Part shown: in pieces, positions 35,601 to 47,900 of the stretch
Layout of the letters: the number at the start of each line of letters is the position of its first letter
Position numbering within the stretch: the stretch's first letter is position 1
Assembly: GCF_001949145.1 (NCBI RefSeq)
Contig: NW_019091416.1
Coordinates: forward strand, 3,298,739 to 3,362,738
Origin: Acanthaster planci
Lineage: Eukaryota; Echinodermata; Asteroidea; Valvatida; Acanthasteridae
Direction of reading: 5' to 3'
DNA: 64,000 bases
Notes under the pieces: generated by a model
What the model was told of the DNA's origin: nothing
Database searches by the model: none
What the model saw: the letters and a program-made list of their open reading frames with translations, nothing else
Translations under genes and position numbers: made by a program

Positions 35601-38142
35601 AAGACCATGCCCAAAAGTTCACTAACTACAATGCGATGCAGACTCATGAAAAAAAAGCAGAAACATTTCTTGATTCCGAATGGCACATTGACAAGTTTAT
35701 TCAAACAAGCACCAGTCTGAAACAATAGGAATTGAAAGCAGCAAGACCTTAGTCTATGCCACTACAGCACCTTTCTTTGGAGGAGGAAAGGTTCTTTCAT
35801 GGATGAGACAGGGTCCCATGTTGCCTCCCCCCTCCTAGAAACCAGGATACCCTGGTACCCAGATAAAACTCTTGATTCACCCTGTGAAGCTCCTTCAATA
35901 ATTCCTGGCAGATCCAGCAGCTGGATGTTGGCTCCATTGTACTAGAATCAGAAACAAAACAAGACAGTAATGAGCGACATTCCAGCCAATTCAAGCACTT
36001 AAAACTTGAGGGTGCTGTGGGCTACACATGAGAACCAAATTGGGGGCAAAGATTTCCCTAGTGGGGGTAGGCACGAAAAAGTTTGTGCCCATGGTCAATT
36101 GACCGACCCATGAGGTCCTGCCTAAAGAACCACCTGGGATCCTGAACTCACCTCAACGACCCCTGGTATGCAGGTCAATGTGGTGAAGGCATAGGCTGCA
36201 GACTCGCTGTGTGTCCTGGTTAGTGTGTTCAAAAGAGTGGACTGCAGTAAACAAGATTGTAAATACACACAATAAATGGTCAGAAAGGCTAAAAGACAAA
36301 GTACAACTGAAGTGCAAACTCTTTAAGAAGCACTACGTAAGCACACTGTGTCAGTTTTACAGGTTGTGGGGTAATGATAAATCTTATTTTATATTCCGGA
36401 TAAAAATGATGACAGACATAGCATATTGTCAGAACTGTCAGGTACCCTCTGCTTCTTTTGAAAAACACACATACAAACTATATATTTTGCATGGTGTAAC
36501 CGCAAACCTATTACTTAACTTAGAAATGGTTTATTTTATAGTCAAATCAATATTAAGGTAAAGTGTCTTACAAAAGGAAAGAAACCCCAAAAGACACTAC
36601 AAATGCACGTCAGAAATGTTTTCAAAAGTTTTCTTCCTTTTCTCTTGTCTTGCTTTGTCTAAAATAATGCAAAAAAAACCCCATTTTATTGATAAATGAC
36701 CGCATAAAAGTACACGCAAACTAGCACTTGCCTTGCCAACGGATGGGAAGCCAATAAGTGCAACCCTGGCATCTCCAGATTTCATCACATCAAATCCTTC
36801 TCCCTAGCAGACACAGACAATGTCAATGTGTAAATATTGGGTTGGCAACAGAGGTCAGGTGGCATTCATTTCAAAATGAAATGAACAACCAAGTTTAAAG
36901 GGTACTAGTCACTTATCCAATGAACCTTTTTACACCATATTTCAACTAAAATAGACACATTTTTTTTCTTTTTTTGTTTTCAATTTTACATTTTCCCCCA
37001 AATTCCCCAAAACAAGACTTAAGGGCTGCACTGTCAAAATTGGGTAGGTAGAAAAACAGGAAGCACAAATATCTTTTGGCCTTTGCTGATCCATGTTTGG
37101 CCTGGATTTAACCCACAAGCGTCCCTATGTACAGGTGTTACTCTTACAAGGAATTCTGGTATAACTGAGTAGATCCTCCCAGCAAATAATACATGTACAT
37201 CATGGAATTCAAAATGGTGTCATTTGCATTTAAGTTTATAAAAAAAACCAGTACTCCAGCATATTTGGCAAAGGAGTTTCAAGTTCAAATTATGGGTCAG
37301 TTTTTGTCCAAGTACGATCAAAGATCAAGAATCTTGCATAAGGAAGAAAGGTTGGTGCAAAGTGCTTACCTTAGCTCCGCTTTTGGTGGTTGGTTCAATC
37401 AACTGTGACCGATACTTGGCAAGTTTTGCCTTCAGCAGACCCAGATGGTACTCAGTGGCTAAAATAAAAATAAAATGAAAAGGAAAAAAATGAAGTACAT
37501 GTGTACAACTGTTGTGAAGATCATTTCAATGTTATCAACTTCGTCAAAACCAATAGGCTATCCTCAACATTGACAATATTTTTTTGTTCAAAGATCTGGA
37601 AACAATTGCCACTCTCTGTATGTACATGTAGTTGAAACTTAAATGTTAACCTACCTTTAACAGAGTTAACTTGTTAGCCTGATTAATTGACCTACATGAA
37701 ACAGCAAGTCTTAGAATGCCAACTGGGAGAATCAGATGCTCACGTGTACTGGCTTTGTCGGTGATTGGTCAGTGTGACCCCCAGTGCGCCGCAGCCAACT
37801 GCCATTTCAACCAGCCTGGCTAAGAATTGCACACATGTACGGAAAGTGGCTGTAGCCAATTTCCATGTCTTGTGTATTGATCGCAGCCGTAGTCAACGAT
37901 TTGGATTTAAAAATTTAAAAATGGGCGTCAAACTCACAGCTTCATAATTTAATAATTTTCTTATGACGGCACATTTTCACGAAATTGATGCAGTGCTCTC
38001 GCAAATGGTAAACACTACGGAGCTGAGCACACGCAGCCAAAACGACATCACGAGGCATGGCAGCGTGCCCAATCCTACCTTTATTCTTCTGGGTCCTGCC
38101 GATTTCTTTTTCAACCTCTGCTATCTTCTCTAAAATCCCCAT
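29620..38142 (-). CDS. DRG2: DRG2, developmentally regulated GTP-binding protein 2, complete, 13 exons
   Basis: OBG/HflX-superclass GTPase that partners RWDD1/DFRP2 and is associated with ribosomes and translation. Exons in transcript order: 38142-38079, 37458-37370, 36803-36732, 36241-36152, 35941-35881, 35433-35343, 35208-35136, 34528-34438, 33284-33187, 32649-32484, 31010-30952, 30383-30330, 29706-29620. They splice to 364 codons plus stop, the same length as human DRG2. Order of motifs: [15 protein letters not shown]-terminus, G1 GFPSVGKS, G2 region [10 protein letters not shown]3 [50 protein letters not shown]4 NKID, G5 region [14 protein letters not shown], then the TGS domain ([36 protein letters not shown]). 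Intron 3 has a GC donor; the rest are GT-AG. TMEM11 lies downstream in convergent orientation. Confidence 0.97.
29935..30080 (+). mobile_element. Candidate tRNA-derived SINE fragment
   Basis: A box-B match (GGTTCGAGTCC at about 29971) within GGTGGTGGGTTCGAGTCCAGCC is followed by a non-tRNA body (GACAGGGCAGACTATC, CATGGGTACCAGAGACGG). The acceptor-stem partner of a true tRNA is absent. It lies in the last DRG2 intron, antisense to the gene. Confidence 0.4.
30330..32649 (-). CDS. DRG2: DRG2 G4/G5 and TGS-domain exons
   Basis: Exons 32649-32484, 31010-30952 and 30383-30330 in transcript order. The first carries [20 protein letters not shown] and [17 protein letters not shown]. The second encodes [20 protein letters not shown]. 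The third encodes [18 protein letters not shown]. Phases 1 and 0 join cleanly, and the final exon continues [12 protein letters not shown]. The third exon is only 54 nt and is easily missed. Confidence 0.93.
31343..31530 (-). mobile_element. tRNA-SINE body copy, head missing
   Basis: Closely matches 3360-3520 over GGAGCTCGCAAGCCTGAAG, AAACCTGTCGAGAGGA, CAGTTTTAGAGGTGGGAGGA and CCCACGAAATCAGGTAGG. The tRNA-like head present at 3530-3606 is absent. It lies in a DRG2 intron. Confidence 0.65.
31918..32110 (+). mobile_element. Candidate tRNA-derived SINE with box B
   Basis: GGTTCGAGTCTCACCC at about 31971 resembles a tRNA T-arm, preceded by a possible box A around ACCGAGCTTGCAGG. The body (CATCCTGGGGAAACAGTGAG, ATACGCCGGGCAGGGC) is not tRNA. 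Classification is tentative. Confidence 0.4.
33694..33958. mobile_element. Non-autonomous element with AGGGYGGATCC ends
   Basis: It begins AGGGCGGATCCAG and ends GGATCCACCCT, an inverted match. G-runs or C-runs lie just inside each end and there is about 265 bp in total with no coding frame. A similar structure occurs at 57335-57566. It lies in a DRG2 intron and looks like a MITE. Confidence 0.55.
34662..34725. repeat. 11-bp tandem repeat, about 5.8 copies
   Basis: The unit AATCCAGTGTA is repeated almost without error, the last copy reading CCAATGT. It lies about 135 bp upstream, in transcript orientation, of the DRG2 exon at 34438-34528. It is a short minisatellite. Confidence 0.9.
36732..36803 (-). 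CDS. DRG2: DRG2 exon 3, ends inside the P-loop before a GC donor
   Basis: A 72-nt phase 0-0 exon encoding [24 protein letters not shown] up to the Lys of the Walker A motif; the Ser comes from the next exon. The donor is AAG|GCAAGT, which fits the strong exon-side and +3 to +6 consensus usual for functional GC-AG introns. Reading through into the intron gives a divergent tail, and no nearby GT donor keeps the frame. Confidence 0.9.
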
Positions 38143-38240
38143 GATTAAAATTCTGATGGCCGTGGCTTCTCGAAAATGAAAAGACAGAAGTCACAGCGAG
38201 ACTTCGCCAGCGTGCAGTAGCGCGATCAACTAGAAACTAC
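38143..38240 (-). promoter_or_regulatory. Probable DRG2 promoter/5' UTR
   Basis: The sequence just upstream of the DRG2 ATG, read on the minus strand, has no TATA box. At about 38234-38245 lies CGCCGGAAAT on the plus strand, an ETS-like CCGGAA core typical of housekeeping promoters. The start codon context is weak (TTTAATCATGGGG), but it is the conserved start of the family. Confidence 0.3.
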
Positions 38241-41200
38241 GCCGGAAATTAGACTTGACTAAGCTGACGACTAGGCCTATTTTTTCTTTTTCTTGGTGCA
38301 CATTTGACTTGTTGAAGTTTACTAATGACCACCTCGTCTACGTCTGGCCAGAAAATGAAGTTGGGAATTTGTACAATACACTCGCAAATGGTACAGGTTA
38401 TTTACATGGATTATTTCTAGATAAATAAAATCGTTAGGGTGATTCTTTTGTTGTCATTATAAAAGTCTTAGTTTTCTTCGGCATGAATATCAAAGCATTA
38501 ATCCCAATCGGCATGGCCGGGGGAGGGGACTAATTTCCTAAGTTGGATTCAGGGTCACGATGCGATGGTACGTGTAAAATGAAAATGCAAATTTAGTCTC
38601 ATGAATTCTACACGTAGGACTTAAGGACTTAACAAAGACAGCCTGCATATCAGCTTATCAACACCTGGGGAAAAAAAGTCGTTTATTTCAAATGAGTATC
38701 TGCTTGTCCCTTGTAGCAACAATTATAAAATGACAATAAATCTGGGCGGTCTCCAAAAAAAGACAAGTGGGTCGAGACGCAAAACATTTTGTATATTAAG
38801 TTTCTAAAAAAAATTTCGTTCGGTAATTTTTTTTAAGCGAATGAATTGTAGCGGTATGAAGTGTCACCTCAAGCATTCCGTAAAATCGAATGCAACGGGA
38901 TTTAGCATAAACAATGCCAACAACAACAGACTTTTTCAGCCAATGAGATTTTGCGTTGATTATCGTCTGCGCAGCTGTGCCGTCAGCAATTTTCCTTGAT
39001 CGGCATCTAGCGCGCTATGCGTAAACTGAGCTTAGCGCGACGGGTCCACGGACTGCATGCAGTCGACTACTAGTTGCTGTATCGTGGTGGTATTGTTCAT
39101 GAGTTGCTATGAATATGACTACTGAGTGACTTACTTCTCCGATGCACAGATGGATTTGGGTATATGACAGTGTGAAACGTAAGTTTTGTTATTCAGAAGT
39201 GTTTTTGGAACCGTACAACTGAACTTCAGTTAGCTACTCTTCAAGCAAAGTTTATTGTTGTGCAGGCATGCAGGTACTTCGTAGGTTAAATGGTGGCCCA
39301 GATTGAACGCCGTTAAAGGAGTCCACCTCAGGGCGAGGTAAAATGTTGTATGATTCTATGTCATGCCATGGGCATATTATTACGTCGCACAGGAGTGTAA
39401 GCTGGTTTGGCTTGGGGGGGGGTGAAATTTTAAAGAAAACAGAACGCCAACTTCCAGCATTTAAACGAGGAAGGTAAGTGCGCGCGTGAAAAGCAGATTG
39501 CCCCAGATACATGTATTTGCTATTTTACTTTTCGGTCATCGGGTATCAAAAACCCACGTACTTTCACCTTAATAAAATAACGTACTGCTGTGTGGTTTAA
39601 AAAATAAAAATTATGAACACCTTAAGCGGAACTCCCTTCTGTTGAGGGGTGCCTCCGCACCCCACCTATATGCCCTTGTCGCAATGCCTAGCTAACATAT
39701 TTTGAAGCATAACACTGGTTGCATAAAATCATAGGCTACCGGTAGAGCTTGTATCTATGATCAAAAATAGAAATTTTAGTCAGATGATTTTATGTTTCTG
39801 GTCCGGTGAGAACAGTTTGGAATAGCTACTTCCAAGGCAGTTTGCTTGCTCATTCATTCATATCCCGGATCGATGATTTTAGGTTTAGCCGAAATTTTCC
39901 TAGTACCGAAATTTTGAAACCCGCGAGCCCCAGATGAACATAGAGGCCTCTAGGCACACGTCCACAGTTGGGAATAGTGTATGATCGTGGCCATCCATCA
40001 CATGTTACTGCATGCCCGCCCTTTGCCGAATGTTGGTTTGTTCAAAGTGAAGAGCGCCCTCCTTGTTTTCGATTTACTTGACCACTTACATTACAGTGTC
40101 GATGAGTGCAGTGTAATTTTTCTTTGCATCGACTTTTCTCAGTGCCCTATGCGCTGTCCACACTCTCATCAATGATTCAAGACTTGCTGTAACCTGAAGG
40201 ATGGTTTTGTGATAAGGGCTTTGAGGTGTCTAGTACGCCAGAGTGATCTCGGAATGACCGTTGTTCCAGGGAGTTCAATTTTCTTTGCATGCAAACTTTC
40301 GCAAGAGCTATAGGAGACTAAATCAAAAATGCAGGTGCGACATAATCTACTGGGATTTTGTTCACAACAAAAGCTGATTTGAGTCGTAATTCAATTGACC
40401 CAACGGCTGGTCAAGTCATAACGTTTCCCAACACCTTTGTGAAATTTCGCATGGCCCCTGGCTGCATTCTGAGAGGGCCCATGAGTACGTGTAATGGGGG
40501 AACCGGACATGTCATGACCTCAGTGAGTTTACGGGGTAATGACAAATAAAATCAAATTAGTTCATCACGGAACATGTCACGTCAAGACAGGAAACAAAAG
40601 GCATTGACGGTCTTCAACAATAAATGAATTCCGATAGATGTGTTCGTGCCCCTTATCGCATAGCACCAGACTTACTTCGAAAATTGCATAAATACGGGTG
40701 TGAAACTCAGGTGGGGAAAGGCCAAAGACTGTGACAAACCACCTTTATCATTGTACCTCGATTTCTAAAATGAGACTCGTTAGTTCAGTGCAAGACCCAG
40801 CCCCCATGATGATGTACATAGTGTGTCAGCTGAAACAAAATCAGCACTCGGACATTCGAATCAGGCACCAGACTGTCTGGCGCAGTCATGCAGTGAATTA
40901 CAGTCAGCTTATGTTACCTCCAGATGTAGGCTTCACCGACTGCGTATTTCCACCGCCATTTTGTGCCGCTGAAAGCGGAATAAATCACTGACATTTAAAG
41001 CGGGCTCATCGGGAGACGAGGATTGAAGATGCAAAATTGTATAAGTCATACTACAGAAGAGACCATTTTCGTCACGAAAATAAGCCTTTCAGAACTGGGC
41101 ATGTGCTGACTTCTCGTGCATAAATTACTTCATTATCAATGTTGGAGCAAATTCTTGGATCACTTTTCATGATTTTACGATATAGGCCCCCATTCACTAA

Positions 41201-44200
41201 AACTGTGCGTGTTGGTGTACGCGTACGGATGTTGCTCGTAATATCAAAAGAAGAAAGGGATTTTATGAAAACAAGCCAAGCAGATTGGTACGAACTTACG
41301 TCCAAATGTACACTCGGCCATTACGCCTGATGTTAAAAGTGACAATTCTAATTTACTTTTTCTATGTGACTTCGTATACCTGGCGATATCCAATATCCTC
41401 TTCAGTTCTGTACGGAGATTCTGATGAGGAATCCTCCAGGAGGTGGGGGCCCCACGAGTCAGACGGATAAACCCCGCCTGTGCCCGTACCGTCGCGTCAT
41501 TTCGCGACGGCGATGCTAGCCTCCCCCGCTCTGATCGGCTGGCCATAATTGTGGTAAGAAATACTACACCCCGCCAGATTGCCGCGAAAAAGGAAATGGC
41601 TTTCTTGGTATATGAAAACATAATCCCTGCTGCGTCAGCGAGTCATTCATCACCCTTCCATTCGTCACGTGGAAAACATTGGGATGGATCTGTCTCTGAT
41701 TCGCGGCTTCGCTCAGTGTTCCGTGTAAAGTTCACAATTTGACAGCGGCATTCGAAGTGGGCCGACTTCAGACGATGACGAACGGCGGTGCGTACGGTTG
41801 TGCACATGAAACGTTCAGTAATTTGGAGCATTCTTGGGTCGTCAGAAGAAACAGTTACAGTGCACGAGCAATACTGACGGATAAATTCATCAAGACGGAA
41901 AGTGGTTAAAATAATTTACTTGTAACGGATGTTATTTCAACCAGCACAGTTATAGGTGAACGCTTTCTGTCGCCTTGTGAAGGTTTTTTTTGTTTGTTTC
42001 TGGGCCACTGGCAGGTCCGCGAACTTAAATCAGTGGGGCACGGCCCCTCCAATAGGCTTTTTGAAATAAAAAGGAGAAAGACGACCTTTCGGTGTTGTTT
42101 CACTCTTGTTGCCTACAATTGTGCAAAACAGAAATTCAGAAATTCCACGGAAACTACGTGAAGAAATCGCCTTCGTTTTCGTCTTCCGAGCCCTCGAAAA
42201 TTTGGTTGTAGACACAAGCTTTGTTGTGGCTGATGAAAAATGTATCCAGTGTACAACCTCGAATGTACATTGACCTACACTGGGTCAGTTTTCATGACTG
42301 CATGCCAAACACATCCCTAAAACACATTAAGGAATCGGTGGAAATAACATCACCTCGTGTAACCTTGTCATGCATATCGGAGATGTACATGCATAGTTGA
42401 AAACCAAACGGAACAGCAAACGACTTCACATTTGGAAAGAGCACACGCGATATACGGCACACAAGGCGAGATCAGATGTGGGCGAATGTGAGTTGGAGCA
42501 CACGGTGAGCAACGGTTCTTTTCATTTCATTTTACGAACTCATATTGTGCCACTCTCCTGTTTATGCCAATAGCATGCAAATTCACCGCAGGTCGAAGAC
42601 TTATCGAAGGCGGTCATTGTCGTGCAAGTGATGGATATACGGACCATGTAGTTGACATATATAACGTGATTTGTAGAGATGCAGAGGTGATATCATCATA
42701 GTGGGCTAACGCGAAGCGAGCGCATGGCGAATAATAACATTACTAACTCTAACTTCAGTTATCATTTGTGCAGAAAATCCAGTCAAAATAACACTTGATA
42801 GAAACTGTGGACTAGGTCACCAGTATGTGGAAATTCAATACGGTGGCCGCAATTTACTGTACATCTAGTCTACCGGTTGTCATATCAACAACATTGACAA
42901 ATCACAGCGTGAAACATATTAGACCGAGTAATTTAAAACATGTGTATAAGCCCCAAAGGGAGTGATTCACGAGCGGGCAGGCTAGTTTTTGGAGGTCAAA
43001 ATGCCGTGGTAACCAATTGGGCTTTTCAGTCATGCGTACACGTCGACATGCGTACAAAATAATCGTGTCAGTCAAGGATGTGCCATATACCCTTCACCGA
43101 CTCGATGTTTAACGACCTCACCCCTGGCAGGACGAATCATTAAACTTCTTGAGTTTGAAGAAAGAGTTTCACAATAAATACTTTCGTGGAAATTAATCCA
43201 CCCACGGACCTTGGCACGCACGCGAACTTTCTTTCGAAACGGCACATCGTTTTTCAGACTAATCTTCCATCATGAAAGTCGGGATTAGACATTTCTGCCC
43301 CGATGAAAAATTCCTCCGAATACCATTTCTCTAAAATTTTAACCTAAAGCATTTTTCTCGTTATTTGTTTGTTGCTGCACTCTCTTGCTGGAGAGGTCTT
43401 GGGCTTACGGTTTACATCTATGAATTAAACCCTACGTAACCCTTTCAACACCTTGTCTTCGAACTACTTTTTTCAATCATGAAGAAGTTATGCAAGGTGA
43501 CCACCACTCGCGGTCATCACTGCTCGTCCTAAGTCAAATTCACTCAACATGCGCGCGTAATCTGCGCTCGTTTCCGATCCTCCTGCCGTGTGCACAGGTT
43601 GAGCTCCCACGTGAAAGCCGCGCAAGACACCCTCTGGTACCACGGTCTTGCATTGGGGACCGCTCTCGACACACACCATGTGCAGTCTTGATGAGAGAGC
43701 ATGACGGTGTGATCTGTCATTCGCCGGTGATGACCTTCGCTGAACACGGGGAACCTAACACATTCATCAATAATACGCGCTGTGGCATTGGACTCCTTCT
43801 ACCAAAACAAACAAGACATTGGCATTATGAAAACACCTTTCGAGGGTTTGTTATGATTGGGTTACAATATAAATCTTAAAAAGAATTTTTTTGGCTGTCA
43901 TTTTTCTTTCCTTTCAGGGACCCTATAGATGTTCAATATAGGCCTACTCGGTGTGAGAAGTTTGCGTCCAAAGGTTTCACTTGTTTATCAATAAGAAAAG
44001 CTGAAGAACCCCATGCAGTCAGTTTGGGCAATAATGACGTTGTCAAATTGTTACATTGGAAATTTGCTAGCTATCAAGTTTGCTGTCAGTTTGATTGCTT
44101 TCAAACCTATTCCGATGGAAAAGCTAATCGAGATTGGCTGAAGAAACGCTGGGTATCTGAACTTAAATTTGGGGAGCTGGTAAAACCGTGATGTATAATG

Positions 44201-44740
44201 CGTAATGCTTCCGGCGGACAGACGTATAAATCAGCCTTGTCAAAGCGCGAGTGCGGAGTTTACAAGCCCAGGGAATCCTCGGCACGCAGCTGGCGCGGTT
44301 AGCAAAGGGCACCGCAAGCATATAGCCCGATGATGCCGCATTCACCGCCGTGAAATAAAAAATGAACTAATGGTAAATGAGGCCTCGAGCATGGCCTCAT
44401 ATATGTAGCGACTAGCAGCCTCTGCGTTCCATAAATCTATTTCAGAGGAGAACGCTCCAGGGACAGCGTTCATTACCAGTCTCGGAAATTCAAAACAGGA
44501 CTGCTCGACCAAGTAGCGGTTCGGCCGTAGGCGCTCTTCCTAGGGATTGCCCATTCCAATTCCTTGGGCGTTGCTGGGGTAGTAGGAATGCCGGACCGGG
44601 TTGGATAAATAGCTGTGCCTCCAAATTTTCCCGTGCGTGAAAATGTAAATTTGTCACGGTTGACTGAGGAGTTGCTCCGACCGTGACCGAGCCCGGGGAA
44701 TGGAAAAAGAGCTTGTCACGTGGGCAGATTGGTAACAGTT
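38241..44740. other. Intergenic DNA between divergent DRG2 and FN3 gene
   Basis: About 6.5 kb with no supportable exon, RNA gene or repeat array. Open frames are short and show no conserved protein motif. Base composition is more even than in the repeat-rich 24-29 kb interval. Regulatory sequence for the downstream TATA-type gene may lie here, but nothing specific can be assigned. Confidence 0.4.
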
Positions 44741-44748
44741 TATAAATA
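44741..44748 (+). promoter_or_regulatory. TATA box of the FN3 gene
   Basis: TATAAATA lies 233 bp before the signal-peptide ATG. This predicts a transcription start near 44770 (CATTCCCAGTGCC) and a 5' UTR of about 200 nt. It is the best TATA match near the gene. Confidence 0.55.
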
Positions 44749-44973
44749 TCATCATCCCATTCCCAGTGCCAGCCATTGCGAGCAGCTGTTGGTATGGATG
44801 GCTTCAGCAGAACAAAACCAGCACAGACAGTGCCGAGGAACTGAAGCCAAAATACCATTGAGATCGTCGAGTTGGCCGGGTGAAGGTCTTGTGCGCAGAT
44901 AGTTCCCACACGCATACTGCTTGCTGGACTCTAGTTGGCACTGAACCCGACTCCCTGCATTTTTTTGTTCACC

Positions 44974-47900
44974 ATGGACCTGCACCTGCTGCATCCGCTG
45001 ATATTCCTCGTAGGAGTGGCACGCATCACAGAATGTCAGAGTAAGTACATGCAGTATCCCATTTTACAGTGCGCAGTCGTTGGGCATGCTTACATGATAT
45101 AATGTTTCAGGTTGTGTTACAATTCTTTGCTGCTTCACTGGACGCTGGAGTCCATGTTCATGTCAGGGGCACCATAATTTGCCTGTGAACACAGTACTTT
45201 AAGTAACCCCATGCTTCATCTTTGATATCACTTCAGCGAATATAGTTGATTTGTCATGCTAGAAAGACACCTATTATGGGTTTTCGAGTTTTCTGAAACA
45301 GCTTGGAGTTGTGCAAAGGTACAGCTGGTACTGAGGAATATCACCCATGCACACACCACCAAACTTCACAATGGCGAAGATAATTAGAAGATAACGTAGA
45401 TGAAAGTGGTGGCGGTATGATGGCGGCCGAGTAAGGATGATGTTGGAGATGCATAGACAGAAAACTGCCGTGAGGATCATCGTGATCATGTGTGACTAGT
45501 CATGGTGATCTTTCTGAGAGCAGAGCACTGCGATTACTGAGTACGATATGAAGATGGCGAGAACGGAGAGTCTGAAAATGAGAGCGAAATTAATGACCAT
45601 TGTAACTGCTGTCATGGCACGATCCGAACTCGTTGTTCAGAGAACTCGAAATGATACTCTCATGATTAACATTAACAACTCTGTGGCGGTACCGAGACAA
45701 AATTCAAACTGTGTAAAGGTGATGTTGATGAGAGGAGGACTGTAGTAACGTTGGTAACATGCTTTATGAAATGTAGAGTGTGCCTCATCACGAGCAGCAG
45801 AACGTGGCATCTTTAGATGAACGACCGTGAACCTTCTGTTGCGATCGAATGCTAATTGGTTCTGAAAGCTAAACCAGATCAGATGGCAGAAGTTAAATTT
45901 GACGTATCTCTTACGGTACATTCACACGATCGACTCGCATCTCTGCACGTTGACTGCCGGGTATTGCTCTGATCCGGTTAATTGCATGCTCCGTGCACCG
46001 AATGCGATGTTAATAGTTAGGTTATGGGAATATTTTTCCTTGATGTTTCGGCGGAAAAAGAATTCATCTGCTCACAAAAATTTTGTCAGGTTCAGCTATG
46101 AATATTCATGAGTGGTACTCTGCAATATGTCACATCACGTCACCAATGACGATGGATGGTTTTGGTGCATGGCAATGACCCTCAATTATGAATGGTATTT
46201 GGGTGTTTAGAAGCAATCCATCATTCCAAATTTAAACACCAGCCCTCTTGAAATCTGTCCCAGGGAGGCCGATATTATAAATAACCGATGAAGAAAACGC
46301 TCATCAGAGGAATGATGCCATTTATTTGATGATTTCGAAATCGCAGTCGGGCACTTTATTTTCTCATCCCAGGGGAAATCTAAGTAAAGCAGTTTATGTG
46401 TAATAATCTACACTATGCTGCACATGTTGACGTTGCTACGGCGAGCTGTATCCGTCGAATTTAAGCTGTATTGGGTGTTACCCTAAGATGCAATATTAAT
46501 TACTTTAGAGACAATTCGAAGACCACAGGAAAATTACATATCCATGTTTGACACATCTATTAAATAATACCCAGCAACGAAGCACTTTCACAGAAAACCA
46601 ATTGTCCGTTGGGCTGGAACTTCCTTTGAGATTTCCTGTAAATTTCCTTTTCATCACAACAGGGAATTTCTCATCGTCGCCTAGCATGCGCAGTCCCACC
46701 AAGGGAACAAATCGTGGTTTCTCTGTGTCTCTCTGAACTTGACGTCCGGACCTGCCTTGCAACAGGCAGTAAAAAATGCGTTTGACCGCCTCCAAGTTGT
46801 CCGTTCATTTTAAACCGTGTGGTATTTTTGATGGGGAGACTTTTCCACATGTTCTACCCCGAGGCTAATCATATTCCCGGCCTGTATCCTGGTCTTGTCT
46901 ATCGTCCTGGTTCCTGTAGATATTGGAGACCTTATACAGTGGGAGGCTAATGTCTAGCGTCCTGCAGCTAGGAAGTGCACTGCTTGTTAAAAGGGGCATT
47001 ACTACAGCCATCTCTTCATCAGAAAAGCCAATTAAGAGGTTACTTTTAGCACATCGTTGGTTCATACAGCTTTACCCAAACCGATACGGTTGATACAAAT
47101 TAGGGTGATTAGTTTAAAAGAAATAATCATGCCATTCCTCTGGAAAACCTCCATTTTTAACTGTAGCTTGGATTGAAATTACACACAGCTTGGAATTCCG
47201 ATTTTTTGATGTGTTTTACCTTTTTGAGTTTTCAAGCGTGTACATTTTAAAGAGGAATTCAAATATCTTAACTATTTATATAAGACAATAATACCGACAC
47301 TCCAAAATTGAGGTTTAGCACAGCAGTGCAATCATTGAACTCTTTAATTTTGTCTTTAAAAGTGATGGAGAATGAATTTAGATGATGACCAGCAAAAGCG
47401 AAATTCTCAAAAAAAAAATGGAATTGTAAGGCATACCCTACAAGTTGGTGGCAAATGAGTGTAATCATGCACACATGGTGGAAAGATCTAGAATAGCTGT
47501 TACCCAGAGGGCCCACTGAAGGGCAGATTGGCGATTTAAGACCAGGTTGCAAGACAGAGAGATACCGTTGATAACATGATGTTTTTACTCTTGTCTCAGA
47601 GGGTCGGAGGGGATAACGTATAAATATCTGGGACCTGTCTAAAGGACGGACCTGTTATTCTGCTTGAAGTCTTAATTAAGATGGTATATTTTTTTTTACG
47701 ATCGATCTGTGGCTGAGATTGTTTGTTTGAAGAGCCTCTTTTTCCTGAGGATGAAATACATGAAGTTGGGCTCTGTGATGCTGCACAAATGCTTGACCAT
47801 TTTGCAGAGCTCTTCGAGGACTCCGTTAATGGGCAGGGAACCCGTTTACGGCATGCGCAGGGGCTTGACAGAGATTTCCAGGCTAGTGCTTCTGGCCGTT

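Noticed and set aside
44490-44915. 141-codon minus-strand frame over the FN3-gene promoter
   Set aside because: No conserved motif. It overlaps the TATA box and 5' UTR of the plus-strand gene and is probably a composition effect.
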